A stretch of DNA of 64,000 nucleotides from assembly GCA_963701815.1 (NCBI GenBank), contig CAVPBN010000050.1, forward strand, positions 124,001 through 188,000, read 5' to 3'. This document shows, piece by piece, positions 45,419 to 54,852 of this stretch; position 1 is the first letter of the stretch; every line of letters begins with the position of its first letter. Both the position numbers and the translations under genes were made by a program. This stretch comes from AP-15 sp963701815 (GTDB lineage Bacteria; Pseudomonadota; Alphaproteobacteria; ATCC43930; CGMCC-115725). The notes below the pieces were generated by a model. The model was not told the origin of the DNA and did not search any database. It saw only the letters and a program-made list of their open reading frames with translations.

Positions 45419-46314
45419 GGCGTGTCGTCAATTGAGCCAAATGATAGCGGCGGCGAGGTGGATGGCCGCCAGGAAATTCTGTGCGGTTTTGTCGTAGCGG
45501 GTGGCGATGGCGCGGAACTGTTTGAGTTTACAGAAGAAGTTTTCGACCAGATGGCGCTCCTTGTAGAGAGCGCGGTCGAAGTTGGCAGGTGCAAGTCGGT
45601 TTGGTCGCGGCGGGATGACCGCGGATTTGCCGGCGCGCGCCAGGGGTTCGCGGATACGGGCATCGGCGTCAAAGGCTTTGTCGGCGATCAGTTGGCCGGC
45701 CGCCATCTTCGGCAGCAGCGCGTCGGCGCCAAGGAGATCGTGGGCCTGTCCCGCGGTCAGCAGAAAAGCGAGAGGATTGCCGAGCGCATCGACCAGAGCA
45801 TGGATTTTGGTGCTCAGTCCGCCGCGGCTACGTCCGATCGCGTGATCCTGGTCTTTTTTTGGGAGCACCGGCACTGTGCTGATGCGCCCGCACGATGGTG
45901 CTGTCGATCATCGCATATTCGTTATCGGCGTCGGCGGCGAGATATTCGAAGATTTTTTGCCAGACCCCGCTCTGAGCCCAACGACTGAACCGGCGATGGG
46001 TGTTCTTCCAATCGCCGAATCGCTCCGGCAAATCGCGCCACGGGATGCCGGCGCGGTAACGGTACAGCACCGCTTCGACGAAGCGGCGATTGTCTTGGGC
46101 AGTTGCGCCGACATGGCCGACCCGCCCCGGCAGCCAGTCTTTGATCCGCTCCCATTGGTCGTCTCGCAGTCCATATCTGGTCATGGGTCAGCCTTTTGCC
46201 AAAGCCGACCTTTCATTGATCACATAATTTCTGGTATCGCTAGACTCGTTTTACGCACCATACATCAGCGACGACTTGTTTTACGTGCATGACCAAAATA
46301 ATTGACGACACACC
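45419..46314 (-). mobile_element. IS5-family (IS427-like) insertion sequence, complete
   Basis: This 896-bp element is bounded by inverted repeats GGCGTGTCGTCAATT (45419-45433) and its complement with one mismatch (46300-46314, reading GGTGTGTCGTCAATT inward). CTAG directly flanks both ends (45415-45418 and 46315-46318), fitting the YTAR target duplication of IS5-type elements. It encodes one transposase in two overlapping frames. It abuts an in-frame GLUG-repeat relic on the right. Confidence 0.88.
45428..46184 (-). CDS. IS5/IS427-type transposase, two frames joined at an A7 slippery run
   Basis: The first frame (46184 to 45828) encodes the N-terminal helix-turn-helix and the first catalytic Asp (YAMIDSTIVRAHQH). 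The second frame (45874 to 45428) encodes DDE residues two and three (LIADKAFDADARI and HLVENFFCKLKQFRAIATR). They overlap at CCC followed by seven A's and G (complement of 45854-45860), where SAGAPKK in the first frame continues as KKDQDHAIGRSRGG in the second. Programmed frameshifting on such A runs is known for this IS group, so the element may be active. Confidence 0.85.
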
Positions 46315-47300
46315 CTAGTCGGCGACAATGCTGGTACAGGAACAATTACTCAGTCGTACGCGGCCGGTTCGGTGTATGGCGGGAACGCCAACGGCGGGCT
46401 CGTCGGATTGAACCTGGGGAAAGTAAGCCAATCGTATGCAACCGGTAGGATTACCGGGAGATTTGCGGTCGGTGGGCTTGTGGGGAATGCCCAAGGTACC
46501 ACCACGACATCTTATTGGGATATTCAGACCACTGGGCAATCGCAAAGCGCGGGTGGCACACCATTGACAACGGCGGATTTGCAATCGGGGGTGCTGCCGG
46601 CGGGATTCCAACCTACGATTTGGGTTCCCATCGAAGCTGAGTACCCAGAGCTTCAGTGGCGCCTGTTTTCGCGCCCTGCGTACCCTGTCGTATTTGTGCA
46701 CGGGCTTTGCTCAACAGCTGATATATGGTCAGACCTCGAAAAGAAATTGCCCGCAGATTGGAAATATGGCGGAACGCTGGGAGTTATCGGCAACCCAAAC
46801 AGTGCGCACCGCACAGATGACGCTCAGAAAGCCGATTATTACACGATCACGTTTTCCGATCCCGCAATTCGAAGCGGCATTAGAGAATGGGCGACTGAAC
46901 TCGCGAATTTTCTTGAGGACATCAAACAAATCCGTGAGGATGAGAGAGCGAAGTTCATCATCGTAGCTCATAGCGCTGGCGGTCTCGCCGCACGGGCGTA
47001 TCTTCAGATCTATCACAACAACGACATTGTTGACTTAATTACATACGGGACGCCGCACGGGGGCACGAAACTCGCTGGAAATCTCATTGTTCTGGCTTTT
47101 TTTCAGCCGTAAGTCCGGGCGCGTGTAAAAATATTCCTACGGGAAACCAGACATTGAGCGCAATCCTCATACACAGCCGAGGCGTCACGGACATGGAACC
47201 TGATAGCGTCTTTCTCCATGTTCTCAATGGTACCATCTTTCCGCTCCCCCCAGGGGTTCGTATACGTTTCTCATTGGTACCGTTGACGGCCTTTCGTTAG

Positions 47301-48477
47301 GGAACGTCTGAATAAGGGGCGGGCGCGTCGGATGATGCATTGAGATTGGCGCGGCCGGTGTAGACCGGCGGGAAAATGCGAGGGAGGCGGGGTTTTGTGG
47401 TGCGAACCGGCGGTCGGTGCGGGTTTTGGGCGCGGTGCAGGCGCGCTACGCGCGCTGGCAGCGCAGCAGGTGGCGGCGGGCGATGAACAGATTGGCGAGG
47501 GCGCAGGTCACCAGCAGCCGGTGCGCGTTTTTGGCGAGCCCGCGATAGCGCACTTTGGCAAAGCCGAAGACTTGCTTGATGATCCCGATCGAATGCTCGA
47601 CCCGGGCTCTTATCTTCGACTTGGTGCGGTTCTTTCCCCGCTCGATCAGGTCGACCACGCCGCGCTGGCGATAGCGGCGGTTGGTGAAGTCCCTGGCCTT
47701 GGGCGCGTGTTGCCGGATCACCGCGCGCTGGCCGCGATAGGCCTGGTCGCCCCACACCCGGGTTTCTCGGCCATGCAACAGTTGCGGCAGCACCCGGCTG
47801 TCGGCGACATTGGCCGGCGTCGCCACCACCGCATGGATCAGCTTGGTGCGGCTGTCGACGCCCAGATGCGCCTTCATGCCAAAGTACCACTGGTTGCCCT
47901 TCTTGGTCTGATGCATCTCGGGATCGCGCGCCTTCTCGCGGTTCTTGGTCGAAGACGGCGCGCTGATGATGGTGGCATCGACAATCGTGCCGGTGGTCAC
48001 CTTGAGCCCGTTTTCGGCGAGATGGCGCTGCACCTGGTCAAACAGCCGGCGGCCGAGGTCGTGGGCTTCGAGCAGATGGCGAAAGCGGCACACCGTGGTC
48101 TCGTCGGGCGCCGGCTCATGCCCCAGATCAATCCCGACAAACCGGCGCATCGCCTGCGAATCATAGACCGCCTCCTCGACCGCCGGATCCGACAGGTTGA
48201 ACCATTGCTGCAGAAAATAAAGCCGCAGCATCCGCTCGACCCCGACCGGCGGACGGCCGTTGCCGGGCTGGGGATAGTAGGGCTCGATCAGCGCGCACAG
48301 CGCCGGCCATGGCACCACCCGCTCCATCTCGGCCAGAAACGCCGCCCGCCGCGTCGTCCGGGCATAGCGCTCAAACCCCACCGTCGCCAAGCTCAACTGC
48401 CGCATCGCCCCACCCTTTGTGCACCGACCCACCCCGTGCACACTATATCGTTGGCAGACGACTTTTGCAGAGGTTCC
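47301..48477 (-). mobile_element. IS5-family (IS5 group) insertion sequence, complete
   Basis: This 1177-bp element has imperfect inverted repeats (GGAACGTCTGAATAAGG at 47301 and GGAACCTCTGCAAAAGTC inward from 48477). TTAG flanks it exactly on both sides (47297-47300 and 48478-48481), the YTAR duplication of IS5. It is a different lineage from the element at 45419, with an undivided transposase gene. It interrupts the hydrolase relic; removing the element and one TTAG restores that frame. Confidence 0.9.
47446..48405 (-). CDS. IS5-group transposase
   Basis: The transposase has 319 residues from the ATG at 48405 (an upstream start adds 12). MRQLSLATVGFERYARTTRR and PPVGVERMLRLYFLQQWFNL form the DUF772-type N-terminal domain. 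The DDE residues lie in TGTIVDATIISAPSSTKNR, RVWGDQAYRGQRA and KIRARVEHSIGIIKQVFG. The frame is intact, so the element may still move. Confidence 0.93.
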   Translation of the reverse strand: MRQLSLATVGFERYARTTRRAAFLAEMERVVPWPALCALIEPYYPQPGNGRPPVGVERMLRLYFLQQWFNLSDPAVEEAVYDSQAMRRFVGIDLGHEPAPDETTVCRFRHLLEAHDLGRRLFDQVQRHLAENGLKVTTGTIVDATIISAPSSTKNREKARDPEMHQTKKGNQWYFGMKAHLGVDSRTKLIHAVVATPANVADSRVLPQLLHGRETRVWGDQAYRGQRAVIRQHAPKARDFTNRRYRQRGVVDLIERGKNRTKSKIRARVEHSIGIIKQVFGFAKVRYRGLAKNAHRLLVTCALANLFIARRHLLRCQRA

Positions 48478-48570
48478 TTAGGCAAGATTTGCGGGGGAGG
48501 GACCGATTGCGCAGTGCGGGACCGCGACCAGAACATTTTGAATATCGCGAACCCACCCGCAGGGAGCTAA

Positions 48571-48786
48571 GTCGCTACTCGTTCAGTTCCAGACAGAGCG
48601 CACGCGGGATTTTCATTCAAACAGTATGTAAATATACCCGGAGAACCTCAAGATATAAATGGTATTCTATGGGCTATACACAGGTAGTTATCGAACACAA
48701 CGATCCTGTTCTAGAACGGTTTTCACTCAAAACGGATTCAATAAGTTCGTGCAGATCGGCTAGCCCTCGGCTAGCTAGCCGGTTCG
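48571..48786. other. AT-rich remainder of the foreign patch
   Basis: The stretch is visibly AT-richer than the genome average (for example 48610-48700) and contains no recognisable gene. It ends in CTAGCTAG (48771-48778), next to the hydratase gene. Confidence 0.5.
48771..48778. repeat. CTAGCTAG at right edge of the AT-rich patch
   Basis: This is the second copy of the 8-bp sequence found at 45411-45418. CTAG is normally rare in such genomes, so two CTAGCTAG copies at both edges of an AT-rich, IS-bearing patch may mark its boundaries. Chance is not excluded. Confidence 0.4.
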
Positions 48787-49611
48787 ATGAAGATCGTCGG
48801 CGATGCCGGGCTGTGGAGTGACGAGATGACCGACCTGCTGGAAGCCGCTGCGAACGGCGTCGCCTGGCTGACCCTCAACCGTCCCGAGCGGCTGAACGCG
48901 TTCTCGCCCGCGATGCTGCTCGCGCTGAGCGAAGCGCTGCAGCGCTTGGGCAGCGATGCCGAAATCGGCGCGATCGTGATCACCGGCGCCGGGCGCGGCT
49001 TCTGCGCCGGCGGCGACGTCAAGACGATGGCCGAGCGCGCCGCGCCAGGGCTTCGAGGAGCGGGTCGAGGGGTTGCGCCGGATGCACCAGCTGCCATTGC
49101 TGATGCGCACGATCCCGAAAGTCGTGATCGGCATGATCAACGGCCCGGCGGTCGGGGCCGGGATGGGTCTCGCGCTGGCCTGCGATCTGCGCGTCGCCGG
49201 CCGCTCGGCCCGTTTCGGCACCGGTTTTGCCGGCGTCGGCTATTCCGGCGATTTCGGCGGTTCGTGGAGCCTGACCCGACTGGTCGGCCCGGCCAAGGCG
49301 CGCGAACTTTATTTCCTCGGCGAGATCGTCGACGGCGCGACGTGCGATGTCGCTCGGCCTGGTCAATCAATTGGTCGAGGACGAGGCATTGCATGACCGC
49401 GACGACGGCATTGGCGCGGCGTATCGCCGACGGGCCGCGCATCGCCTACGGCTACATGAAGCGCAATCTGTTCGCGGCCGAGACCGAACCGTTCGCCGCG
49501 GTGCTCGAAATGGAAGCCGTGCACCAGGCGCGCACCGCGATGACCGAAGATCATCTCGAAGCCGCCAGGGCTTTCGTCGAAAAGCGGCGGCCGGTGTTCA
49601 AGGGAAGATAA
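48787..49611 (+). pseudogene. Enoyl-CoA hydratase family protein, three single-base shifts
   Basis: The N-terminal part (LLEAAANGVAWLTLNRPERL, TGAGRGFCAGGDVKTM) and the C-terminal part (TTALARRIADGPRIAYGYMK to KRRPVFKGR) share one frame. The middle (RRMHQLPLLMRTIPKVVIGM, GPAVGAGMGLALACDLRVAG) lies in another. Removing one base each at 49045-49046, 49350 and 49401 gives an uninterrupted crotonase-fold protein of 273 residues, with FEERVEGLRRM, DALGLVNQLVED and LHDRTTALARR at the three joins. All catalytic-loop motifs are then in place. The three shifts cancel, so the outer frames agree. Confidence 0.82.
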
Positions 49612-49632
49612 AAGACGATCGCGGGCATCCTC

Positions 49633-50427
49633 TCACTCCTCGTCTGCCTCGATCGCACTTTCGTGCCAGCGCCGCAGGATCATCCGCGATACGAAATCGA
49701 TGACCGCATAGATCGCAATGCCGGTCGCCGAAAGCAGAAACAGCGCCGCGAACAGGCGCGGGATGGCCAGGCGGTAGCCGGCCTCGAGGATGCGGAAGGC
49801 GAGCCCGGTCTCGGTGCCGCCGGTGCCGGCGACGAACTCGGCGACAACCGCGCCGATCAGCGCCAATCCGCCGCTGATCCGCAATCCGGCCAGGAAATAG
49901 GGCAGCGCCGTCGGCAATTTCAGATAGCGCAAGGTCTGCCCCGGGCTGGCCCCGTACAGCCGGAACAATGCCAGCAGATTGCGGTCGGCGCTGTTGAGCC
50001 CGATCGTGGTGTTCGACACGATCGGGAAAAACGCCACCAGCCAGGCGCAGACCAACAGCGCCAGAAACGGCTGCCGCACCCAGATGATGATCAGCGGCGC
50101 GATCGCCACGATCGGCGTCACCTGCAGGATCACCGCATAAGGAAACAGGCTCAGCGCCAGGACCCGCGACAGCGAAAACAGCAGGGCGATAGCGCCGCCG
50201 AGGATCGCCGCCGCGGCGAGCGCTGCCAGGGTGATGCGCAGCGTGACGAGCAGCGAGCCTAAAAGGCTCGGGCCGTCGGTCCATAATGCCTGCGCGATCG
50301 CGATCGGCGCCGGCAGGATGTAGGGCGGGATGTCCTCGATCCCGACCCATGCCTGCCACAGACCGAGCATCGCGACCCCGACCGCCAGAGGTGCTGCCCC
50401 GCGCCACAACCGTTCGGCTCGCCTCAC
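49633..50427 (-). CDS. ABC transporter permease, taurine/nitrate/sulfonate type
   Basis: The permease has 264 residues and six membrane helices. IPPYILPAPIAIAQALW near the N terminus and the EAA-loop region FRLYGASPGQTLRYLKLPTA LPYF are typical of the SsuC/TauC/NrtB family. The GTG at 50427 overlaps the stop of the ATPase gene (GTGA). No periplasmic binding protein gene lies in the window next to it, so the substrate (sulfonate, nitrate, riboflavin-like or pyrimidine precursor) is open. Confidence 0.88.
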   Translation of the reverse strand: MRRAERLWRGAAPLAVGVAMLGLWQAWVGIEDIPPYILPAPIAIAQALWTDGPSLLGSLLVTLRITLAALAAAAILGGAIALLFSLSRVLALSLFPYAVILQVTPIVAIAPLIIIWVRQPFLALLVCAWLVAFFPIVSNTTIGLNSADRNLLALFRLYGASPGQTLRYLKLPTALPYFLAGLRISGGLALIGAVVAEFVAGTGGTETGLAFRILEAGYRLAIPRLFAALFLLSATGIAIYAVIDFVSRMILRRWHESAIEADEE

Positions 50428-51381
50428 GGCTCCGCTCCGGCTGCCATCGCGCGGTTGAGATGACCCGAGACCGCGGCGCAAAATGCCGCGTAGTCCGGCG
50501 TGGCGCGCAGGGCGCGCCCGCGGGGCTGCGGCAGGTCGACCGGGAGGTCGGCGGCGATATGCCCCGGCCGGGCCGTCATGACCGCGATGCGGGTCGACAG
50601 GTAGACCGATTCGAAGACGCTGTGGGTGACGAAGACGATTGTCGGCCCGGCGGTTTCGCCACAGCTGCAGCAGATCGTCGTTGAGCGCCATCCTGGTGAT
50701 CTCGTCGAGCGCGGCAAACGGCTCGTCGAGCAGCAGCAGGTCGGGATCGGTCACCAGGGCGCGGGCGATCGAGACGCGCATGCGCATCCCGCCCGAGAGC
50801 TGGCGCGGGTAGGCATGCTCGAAACCGGCAAGCCCGACCGCACGAAGCCCGGCCACCGCATGCTGCCGCTCGTCATGGCCGATCCGGCCGGCAAGGCGAA
50901 ACGGCAGCAGCACATTGCCGAGCACCGAGGTCCACGGCATCAGGGTCGGGTCCTGGAAGACGAACCCGATACGTCCCGGCTCGAGGCGCGCGTTGTCGGC
51001 GGGGGACAACGCCAATCGCCGCTCGCCGCCGCTCGGCTCGCTCAACCCGGCGATGATTTTGAGCAAGGTCGATTTGCCGCATCCCGACGGGCCGAGCACG
51101 CTCAGGAACTCGCCGCGTCCGATGTCGAGATCGATCGGGTCGAGCGCCGTCACGCCCGACGCAAATCGCTTGGTGATCCCGCGCAGCGAGACGATTGGTG
51201 CTTCAGTCGGTAAGGAACCGGAAATCGCCGGAGGAGAAACCGGGCGTGCGATCAGGGGTGCATCCGGGTCGGCTGGAATCGGGACCACGCTGAAGGTGTA
51301 GGGCCGGACCCGATCATCGGTACAGCCGAATATTTGCTTCAGAAGGACCCAGCCGCCGATGCGCTTATCCGAGCCGATCAT
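50424..51381 (-). pseudogene. ABC transporter ATPase, taurine/nitrate/sulfonate type, frameshifted
   Basis: Walker A GPSGCGKSTLLKIIAG, Q-loop FQDPTLMPWTSV, signature LSGGMRMRVSIARAL and Walker B LLLLDEPFAALDE lie in the first frame. After NDDLLQLW (about 50658) the frame changes, and ETAGPTIVFVTHSVFESVYL continues in the next one to a stop at 50424. Without correction the first frame would run straight into the permease as a false fusion. The shift equals one extra or two missing bases. The N terminus (from ATG 51381) carries about 55 residues before the ABC domain; the true start may be a later codon. Confidence 0.82.
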
Positions 51382-51512
51382 GATCGGCTCGCCCCGGAGC
51401 GCGGCCGGCCCGGCTTTCCCCTGACCCCGAGCAGCTGTCAATGATCCGCGTCGAGTTGCGGCGGTCAGCGAGCGGCGGTAGGCTCGGGGCAATCCGATCG
51501 GGACCGGTGCCT

Positions 51513-52937
51513 GTGCGATATATCAGTACTCGCGACCCGCTGCCTCGGCCGCCTGTCCTTGGTTTCGAGGAGGTACTGCTTGCCGGACTTGCCCAGGATG
51601 GCGGGCTCTACGTACCGGAACGACTGCCGGTCCTCGCCGAGGCGACCCTACAAGATTATGCGGGGCTGGCTTATGCCGAACTGTCCGCGCGGATTATGGC
51701 GTTGTTCGCCGGCCCCGCGTTTTCTGTCGAAGAGCTGCGGCGCATCGCGGCTTCGGCCTACCACGGCTTCCGCCATGCGGCGGTAGCGCCGCTGGTGCAG
51801 ATCGACGAACGGCTGTGGCTGCTCGAGCTGTTTCACGGACCGACCCTGGCGTTCAAGGATCTGGCGTTGCAGTTTATCGGCCGGCTGTTCGATGCCGCGC
51901 TGGCGCGGCGGCGCGAGCACGTCACGATCATCGGCGCCACCTCGGGCGATACCGGTTCGGCGGCGATGGAGGCCTGCCGCGATCGGGAGGCGATCGACAT
52001 CTTCATATTCTACCCGCACGGCCGCGTTTCCGAGGTGCAGCGCCGTCAGATGACGACGGTGGAATCGGCAAACGCGCATGCGATCGCGATCACCGGGACT
52101 TTTGACGATTGCCAGGATCTGGTCAAAGACCTGTTTGCCGATCAGAGACTGCGGCGCGGCCTGAATTTGGCGGCGGTCAATTCGATCAACTGGGCGCGGA
52201 TCGCCGCGCAGACGGTGTATTATTTCGCCGCGGCAATGGCGCTCGGGGCGCCGTCGCGGGCGGTTTCGTTCAGCGTCCCGACCGGCAATTTCGGCAATGT
52301 CTATGCCGGCCATGTCGCACGCCGTCTCGGCTTGCCGATCGATCGGCTGGTGATCGGGACCAACCGCAACGACATCCTTGCCCGTTATTTCGCCGGCGGC
52401 GAGATGACGATCGCGCCGGTAGAGGCCAGTTTGAGCCCGAGCATGGACATCCAGATCTCGAGCAATTTCGAGCGTCTGCTGTTCGAGCTGAAAGGGCGCA
52501 ACGGCGCCGCCGTCGGCGAGGCGATCGCGCAATTTCGCCGCAGCGGCAGCCTGCCGGCAGACGACCAGGCGCGGCGCGCAGCAACCGGCTTGTTTTCTGC
52601 CCACAAGGTCGACGACACTTCGACGATGGAGATTATCGCTCGAACCTACGCCGCAACGGGGATGCTGATCGATCCTCACACCGCGGTCGGGGTCGGCGCA
52701 GCTCGCGCCGCGACTGCCGGCGACCGGAGCGGCGCGCCGATGGTGGCGCTCGCCTGCGCGCATCCCGGCAAATTTCCCGACGCCGTCGAACGCGCCACCG
52801 GTATCCGGCCGCAGCTCCCGCCTGCCTTTGCCGATCTCTCGGAGCGGCGCGAGCAACTCGTCGTTCTGCCCAATCGCCTGGGCGTCGTGACCGATTTCAT
52901 CCGCGCTCACTCCCGGCGCGGCAGGAGCGCCGTATGA
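51513..52937 (+). CDS. thrC: Threonine synthase
   Basis: The PLP enzyme has 474 residues and converts O-phosphohomoserine to threonine. It starts VRYISTRDP, the family's usual opening, at a GTG (51513). The PLP lysine is K115 in TLAFKDLALQF, the phosphate-binding loop is GATSGDTGSAA, and VPTGNFGNVYAGHVARRLG follows. It is the long class (E. coli/yeast type II-like). The stop overlaps the M16 peptidase start by four bases, a pairing common in alphaproteobacteria. Confidence 0.95.
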   Translation: MRYISTRDPLPRPPVLGFEEVLLAGLAQDGGLYVPERLPVLAEATLQDYAGLAYAELSARIMALFAGPAFSVEELRRIAASAYHGFRHAAVAPLVQIDERLWLLELFHGPTLAFKDLALQFIGRLFDAALARRREHVTIIGATSGDTGSAAMEACRDREAIDIFIFYPHGRVSEVQRRQMTTVESANAHAIAITGTFDDCQDLVKDLFADQRLRRGLNLAAVNSINWARIAAQTVYYFAAAMALGAPSRAVSFSVPTGNFGNVYAGHVARRLGLPIDRLVIGTNRNDILARYFAGGEMTIAPVEASLSPSMDIQISSNFERLLFELKGRNGAAVGEAIAQFRRSGSLPADDQARRAATGLFSAHKVDDTSTMEIIARTYAATGMLIDPHTAVGVGAARAATAGDRSGAPMVALACAHPGKFPDAVERATGIRPQLPPAFADLSERREQLVVLPNRLGVVTDFIRAHSRRGRSAV

Positions 52938-54193
52938 CCGTGGAACTGTCCAACCTGGAAAATGGCTTGCGGATCGCGACCGACCGGATCGAAACGGTCG
53001 ACACGGTCTCGGTCGGCGTTTTCGTCGATGTCGGGACCCGCCACGAATCGGCCGATGTCAACGGCGTCGCACATTTTCTCGAGCATATGGCGTTCAAGGG
53101 CACCGAACGGCGCAGCGCCCAGTTGATCGCCGAGGAGATCGAGGCCGTCGGCGGCCAACTCAACGCCTACACCTCGCGCGAGAGCACCGCGTATTACGCC
53201 AAGGTGCTGAAGGAAGATCTGCCGCTCGCCCTCGATATTCTCGCCGATATCTTGCAAAATTCGACGTTCGAGGCGGCTGAGCTGGAGCGCGAGCGAACGG
53301 TCATCCTGCAGGAGATCGGTCAGGCCAACGACACGCCCGACGACATCATCTTCGACTATTTTCAGGAATGCGCTTTTCCCGACCAGGCGATGGGCCGGCC
53401 GACCTTGGGGCGGCCGGAGATCATTCGCCGCCTCGGGCGCGATGCAGTCGTCGCCTACCTGCGCAATCACTACGGTGCGAAGCGGATGGTGCTGGCCGCC
53501 GCCGGCAATCTCGAGCACGATCGGATCGCCGATCTCGCCGCAACATTGCTGTCCGATCTGCCGGCCGAACGCACGGCGAGCACCGAACCCGCGCGATATG
53601 TCGGCGGCGATTGGCGCGAGCAGCGCGATCTCGAGCAGCTGCATCTGGTTCTGGGGTTCCCCGGATTGGCGCTCGGCGATCCGGACTATTTTGCCGCCGC
53701 GCTGCTGTCGACGGCGTTCGGCGGGGGCATGTCGTCGCGGCTGTTTCAGGAGATCCGCGAAAAGCGCGGCCTGGTCTATTCGATCCACTCGTTCGTTCAC
53801 GGCTACCACGACGGCGGGCTGTTCGGCGTTTACGCCGGCACCGGCGCGGAAGAGGCGGCCGAACTGGTGCCGGCGCTGTGCGCCGAGGCGATACGCCTCG
53901 CCGACGGATTGACCCCGGTCGAGATCGCCCGCGCCAAGGCGCAGATGAAGGCGGGGCTGCTGATGTCGCTCGAGAGCACCTCGGCGCGCTGCGAGCAGCT
54001 GGCCCAGCACCTGTTGATCTATGGGACGGCGTTCGATCCGCCCGAAATCGTGCGACGCATCGAGGCGGTCGACGACGCTGCAATCGGCCGCGTCGTCGCC
54101 CACTGGCAAACGGCGGCGCCGACGCTTGCCGCTCTCGGACCGTTGGGGCGGCTCGAAGAATTCGGCCGCGTTCAGGCGCGGCTCGCGGCTTGA
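52934..54193 (+). CDS. M16-family zinc peptidase (mitochondrial processing peptidase-like)
   Basis: The peptidase has 419 residues. The inverted zinc motif HFLEH (H47, E50, H51) and the third ligand Glu in ERTVILQEIGQANDTPDD are intact in the N-terminal half. The C-terminal half holds FGGGMSSRLFQEIREKRGLVY, the substrate-binding R/Y region. Alphaproteobacterial homologues are close to mitochondrial MPP-beta. It acts on small peptides or presequences, exact substrates unknown. It is coupled to thrC. Confidence 0.94.
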   Translation: MTVELSNLENGLRIATDRIETVDTVSVGVFVDVGTRHESADVNGVAHFLEHMAFKGTERRSAQLIAEEIEAVGGQLNAYTSRESTAYYAKVLKEDLPLALDILADILQNSTFEAAELERERTVILQEIGQANDTPDDIIFDYFQECAFPDQAMGRPTLGRPEIIRRLGRDAVVAYLRNHYGAKRMVLAAAGNLEHDRIADLAATLLSDLPAERTASTEPARYVGGDWREQRDLEQLHLVLGFPGLALGDPDYFAAALLSTAFGGGMSSRLFQEIREKRGLVYSIHSFVHGYHDGGLFGVYAGTGAEEAAELVPALCAEAIRLADGLTPVEIARAKAQMKAGLLMSLESTSARCEQLAQHLLIYGTAFDPPEIVRRIEAVDDAAIGRVVAHWQTAAPTLAALGPLGRLEEFGRVQARLAA

Positions 54194-54206
54194 ACCCGAG
54201 CGAGCG

Positions 54207-54833
54207 ATGGCATCGCAACGCAAATCCTTTCCCCGGCTGTTTCTGGCCCGGTCCGAACCGTTCCGGCTGATCGGCGACCGGGTGGCGCTGCGCGCGCCCG
54301 AGCGCGGCGATTGGGGGGCCTGGGCAAGTTTGCGGGCGCTCTCTCGGCAATTTCTCGAACCCTGGGAGCCGAGTTGGCCGTCCGACGCTCTGTCCTGGAT
54401 GAGCTACCGCTCGCGGATTGCCCGATATGCCGAGGATTGGCGCGCCGACCAGGCATACAATTTTTTCATCTTTACCCATGACGAGACGCTGGTCGGCGGC
54501 ATCGGCCTTTCCAATGTGCGGCGGGGCGTGTCCGAAACGACGAGCATCGGCTACTGGATCGGCGGACCGTTTGCCCGACAAGGCTGGATGACGGCAGCAT
54601 TGCCCCTCGTCCTGGATTTCTCATTCGACCGGCTGCGCCTCCACCGGGTCGAAGCCGCCTGCCTGCCGATCAACACGCCGAGCCGGGCATTGTTGACCAG
54701 GGCCGGCTTTCGTCAGGAGGGCTACGCCCGGCAATATCTCTGTATCGACGGCAAATGGCAGGACCACGTGCTGTTCGCGATATTGCGCGAGGATCGCCAG
54801 GCCTCTCGCGGAGAGCAGCGGCGAACGATCTGA
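54207..54833 (+). CDS. GNAT-family acetyltransferase, RimJ-like
   Basis: The protein has 208 residues. VALRAPERGDWGAWASLR begins the GNAT fold, and ETTSIGYWIGGPFARQGWMT plus PSRALLTRAGFRQEG provide the acetyl-CoA site, closely matching RimJ (N-terminal acetylation of ribosomal protein S5). It follows the M16 gene at 13 bases, a conserved alphaproteobacterial order. The RimJ function is inferred from similarity only. Confidence 0.88.
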   Translation: MASQRKSFPRLFLARSEPFRLIGDRVALRAPERGDWGAWASLRALSRQFLEPWEPSWPSDALSWMSYRSRIARYAEDWRADQAYNFFIFTHDETLVGGIGLSNVRRGVSETTSIGYWIGGPFARQGWMTAALPLVLDFSFDRLRLHRVEAACLPINTPSRALLTRAGFRQEGYARQYLCIDGKWQDHVLFAILREDRQASRGEQRRTI

Positions 54834-54852
54834 TGCGGAGGATCGACCCTCG

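Larger units (their letters stand above)
46315..48570 (+). pseudogene. Relic of a GLUG-repeat/alpha-beta hydrolase surface protein, cut by two IS elements
   Basis: Directly after the IS end the frame reads LVGDNAGTGTITQSYAAGSV and then GGLVGLNLGKVSQSYATG: GLUG repeats of large secreted proteins. A linker (SYWDIQTTGQSQSAGG, LPAGFQPTIW) leads to an alpha/beta hydrolase domain with VVFVHGLCSTADIW and the nucleophile elbow AHSAGGLAARAYL. The frame stops at 47112 after a T7 run (47096-47102). One missing base there and one in the G run 47253-47256 would continue it as PPGGSYTFLIGTVDGLSL. It is then split by the second IS (47301-48477). Beyond that element the same frame resumes as GKICGGGTDCAVRDRDQNIL and ends at 48570. 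The N-terminal part is absent. Composition is clearly AT-richer than the neighbours. Confidence 0.7.

Noticed and set aside
47395..48570. A 391-codon plus-strand open frame across the second IS element
   Set aside because: Most of it is antisense to the transposase. Only its last 30 codons, beyond the IS end, belong to the interrupted hydrolase relic.
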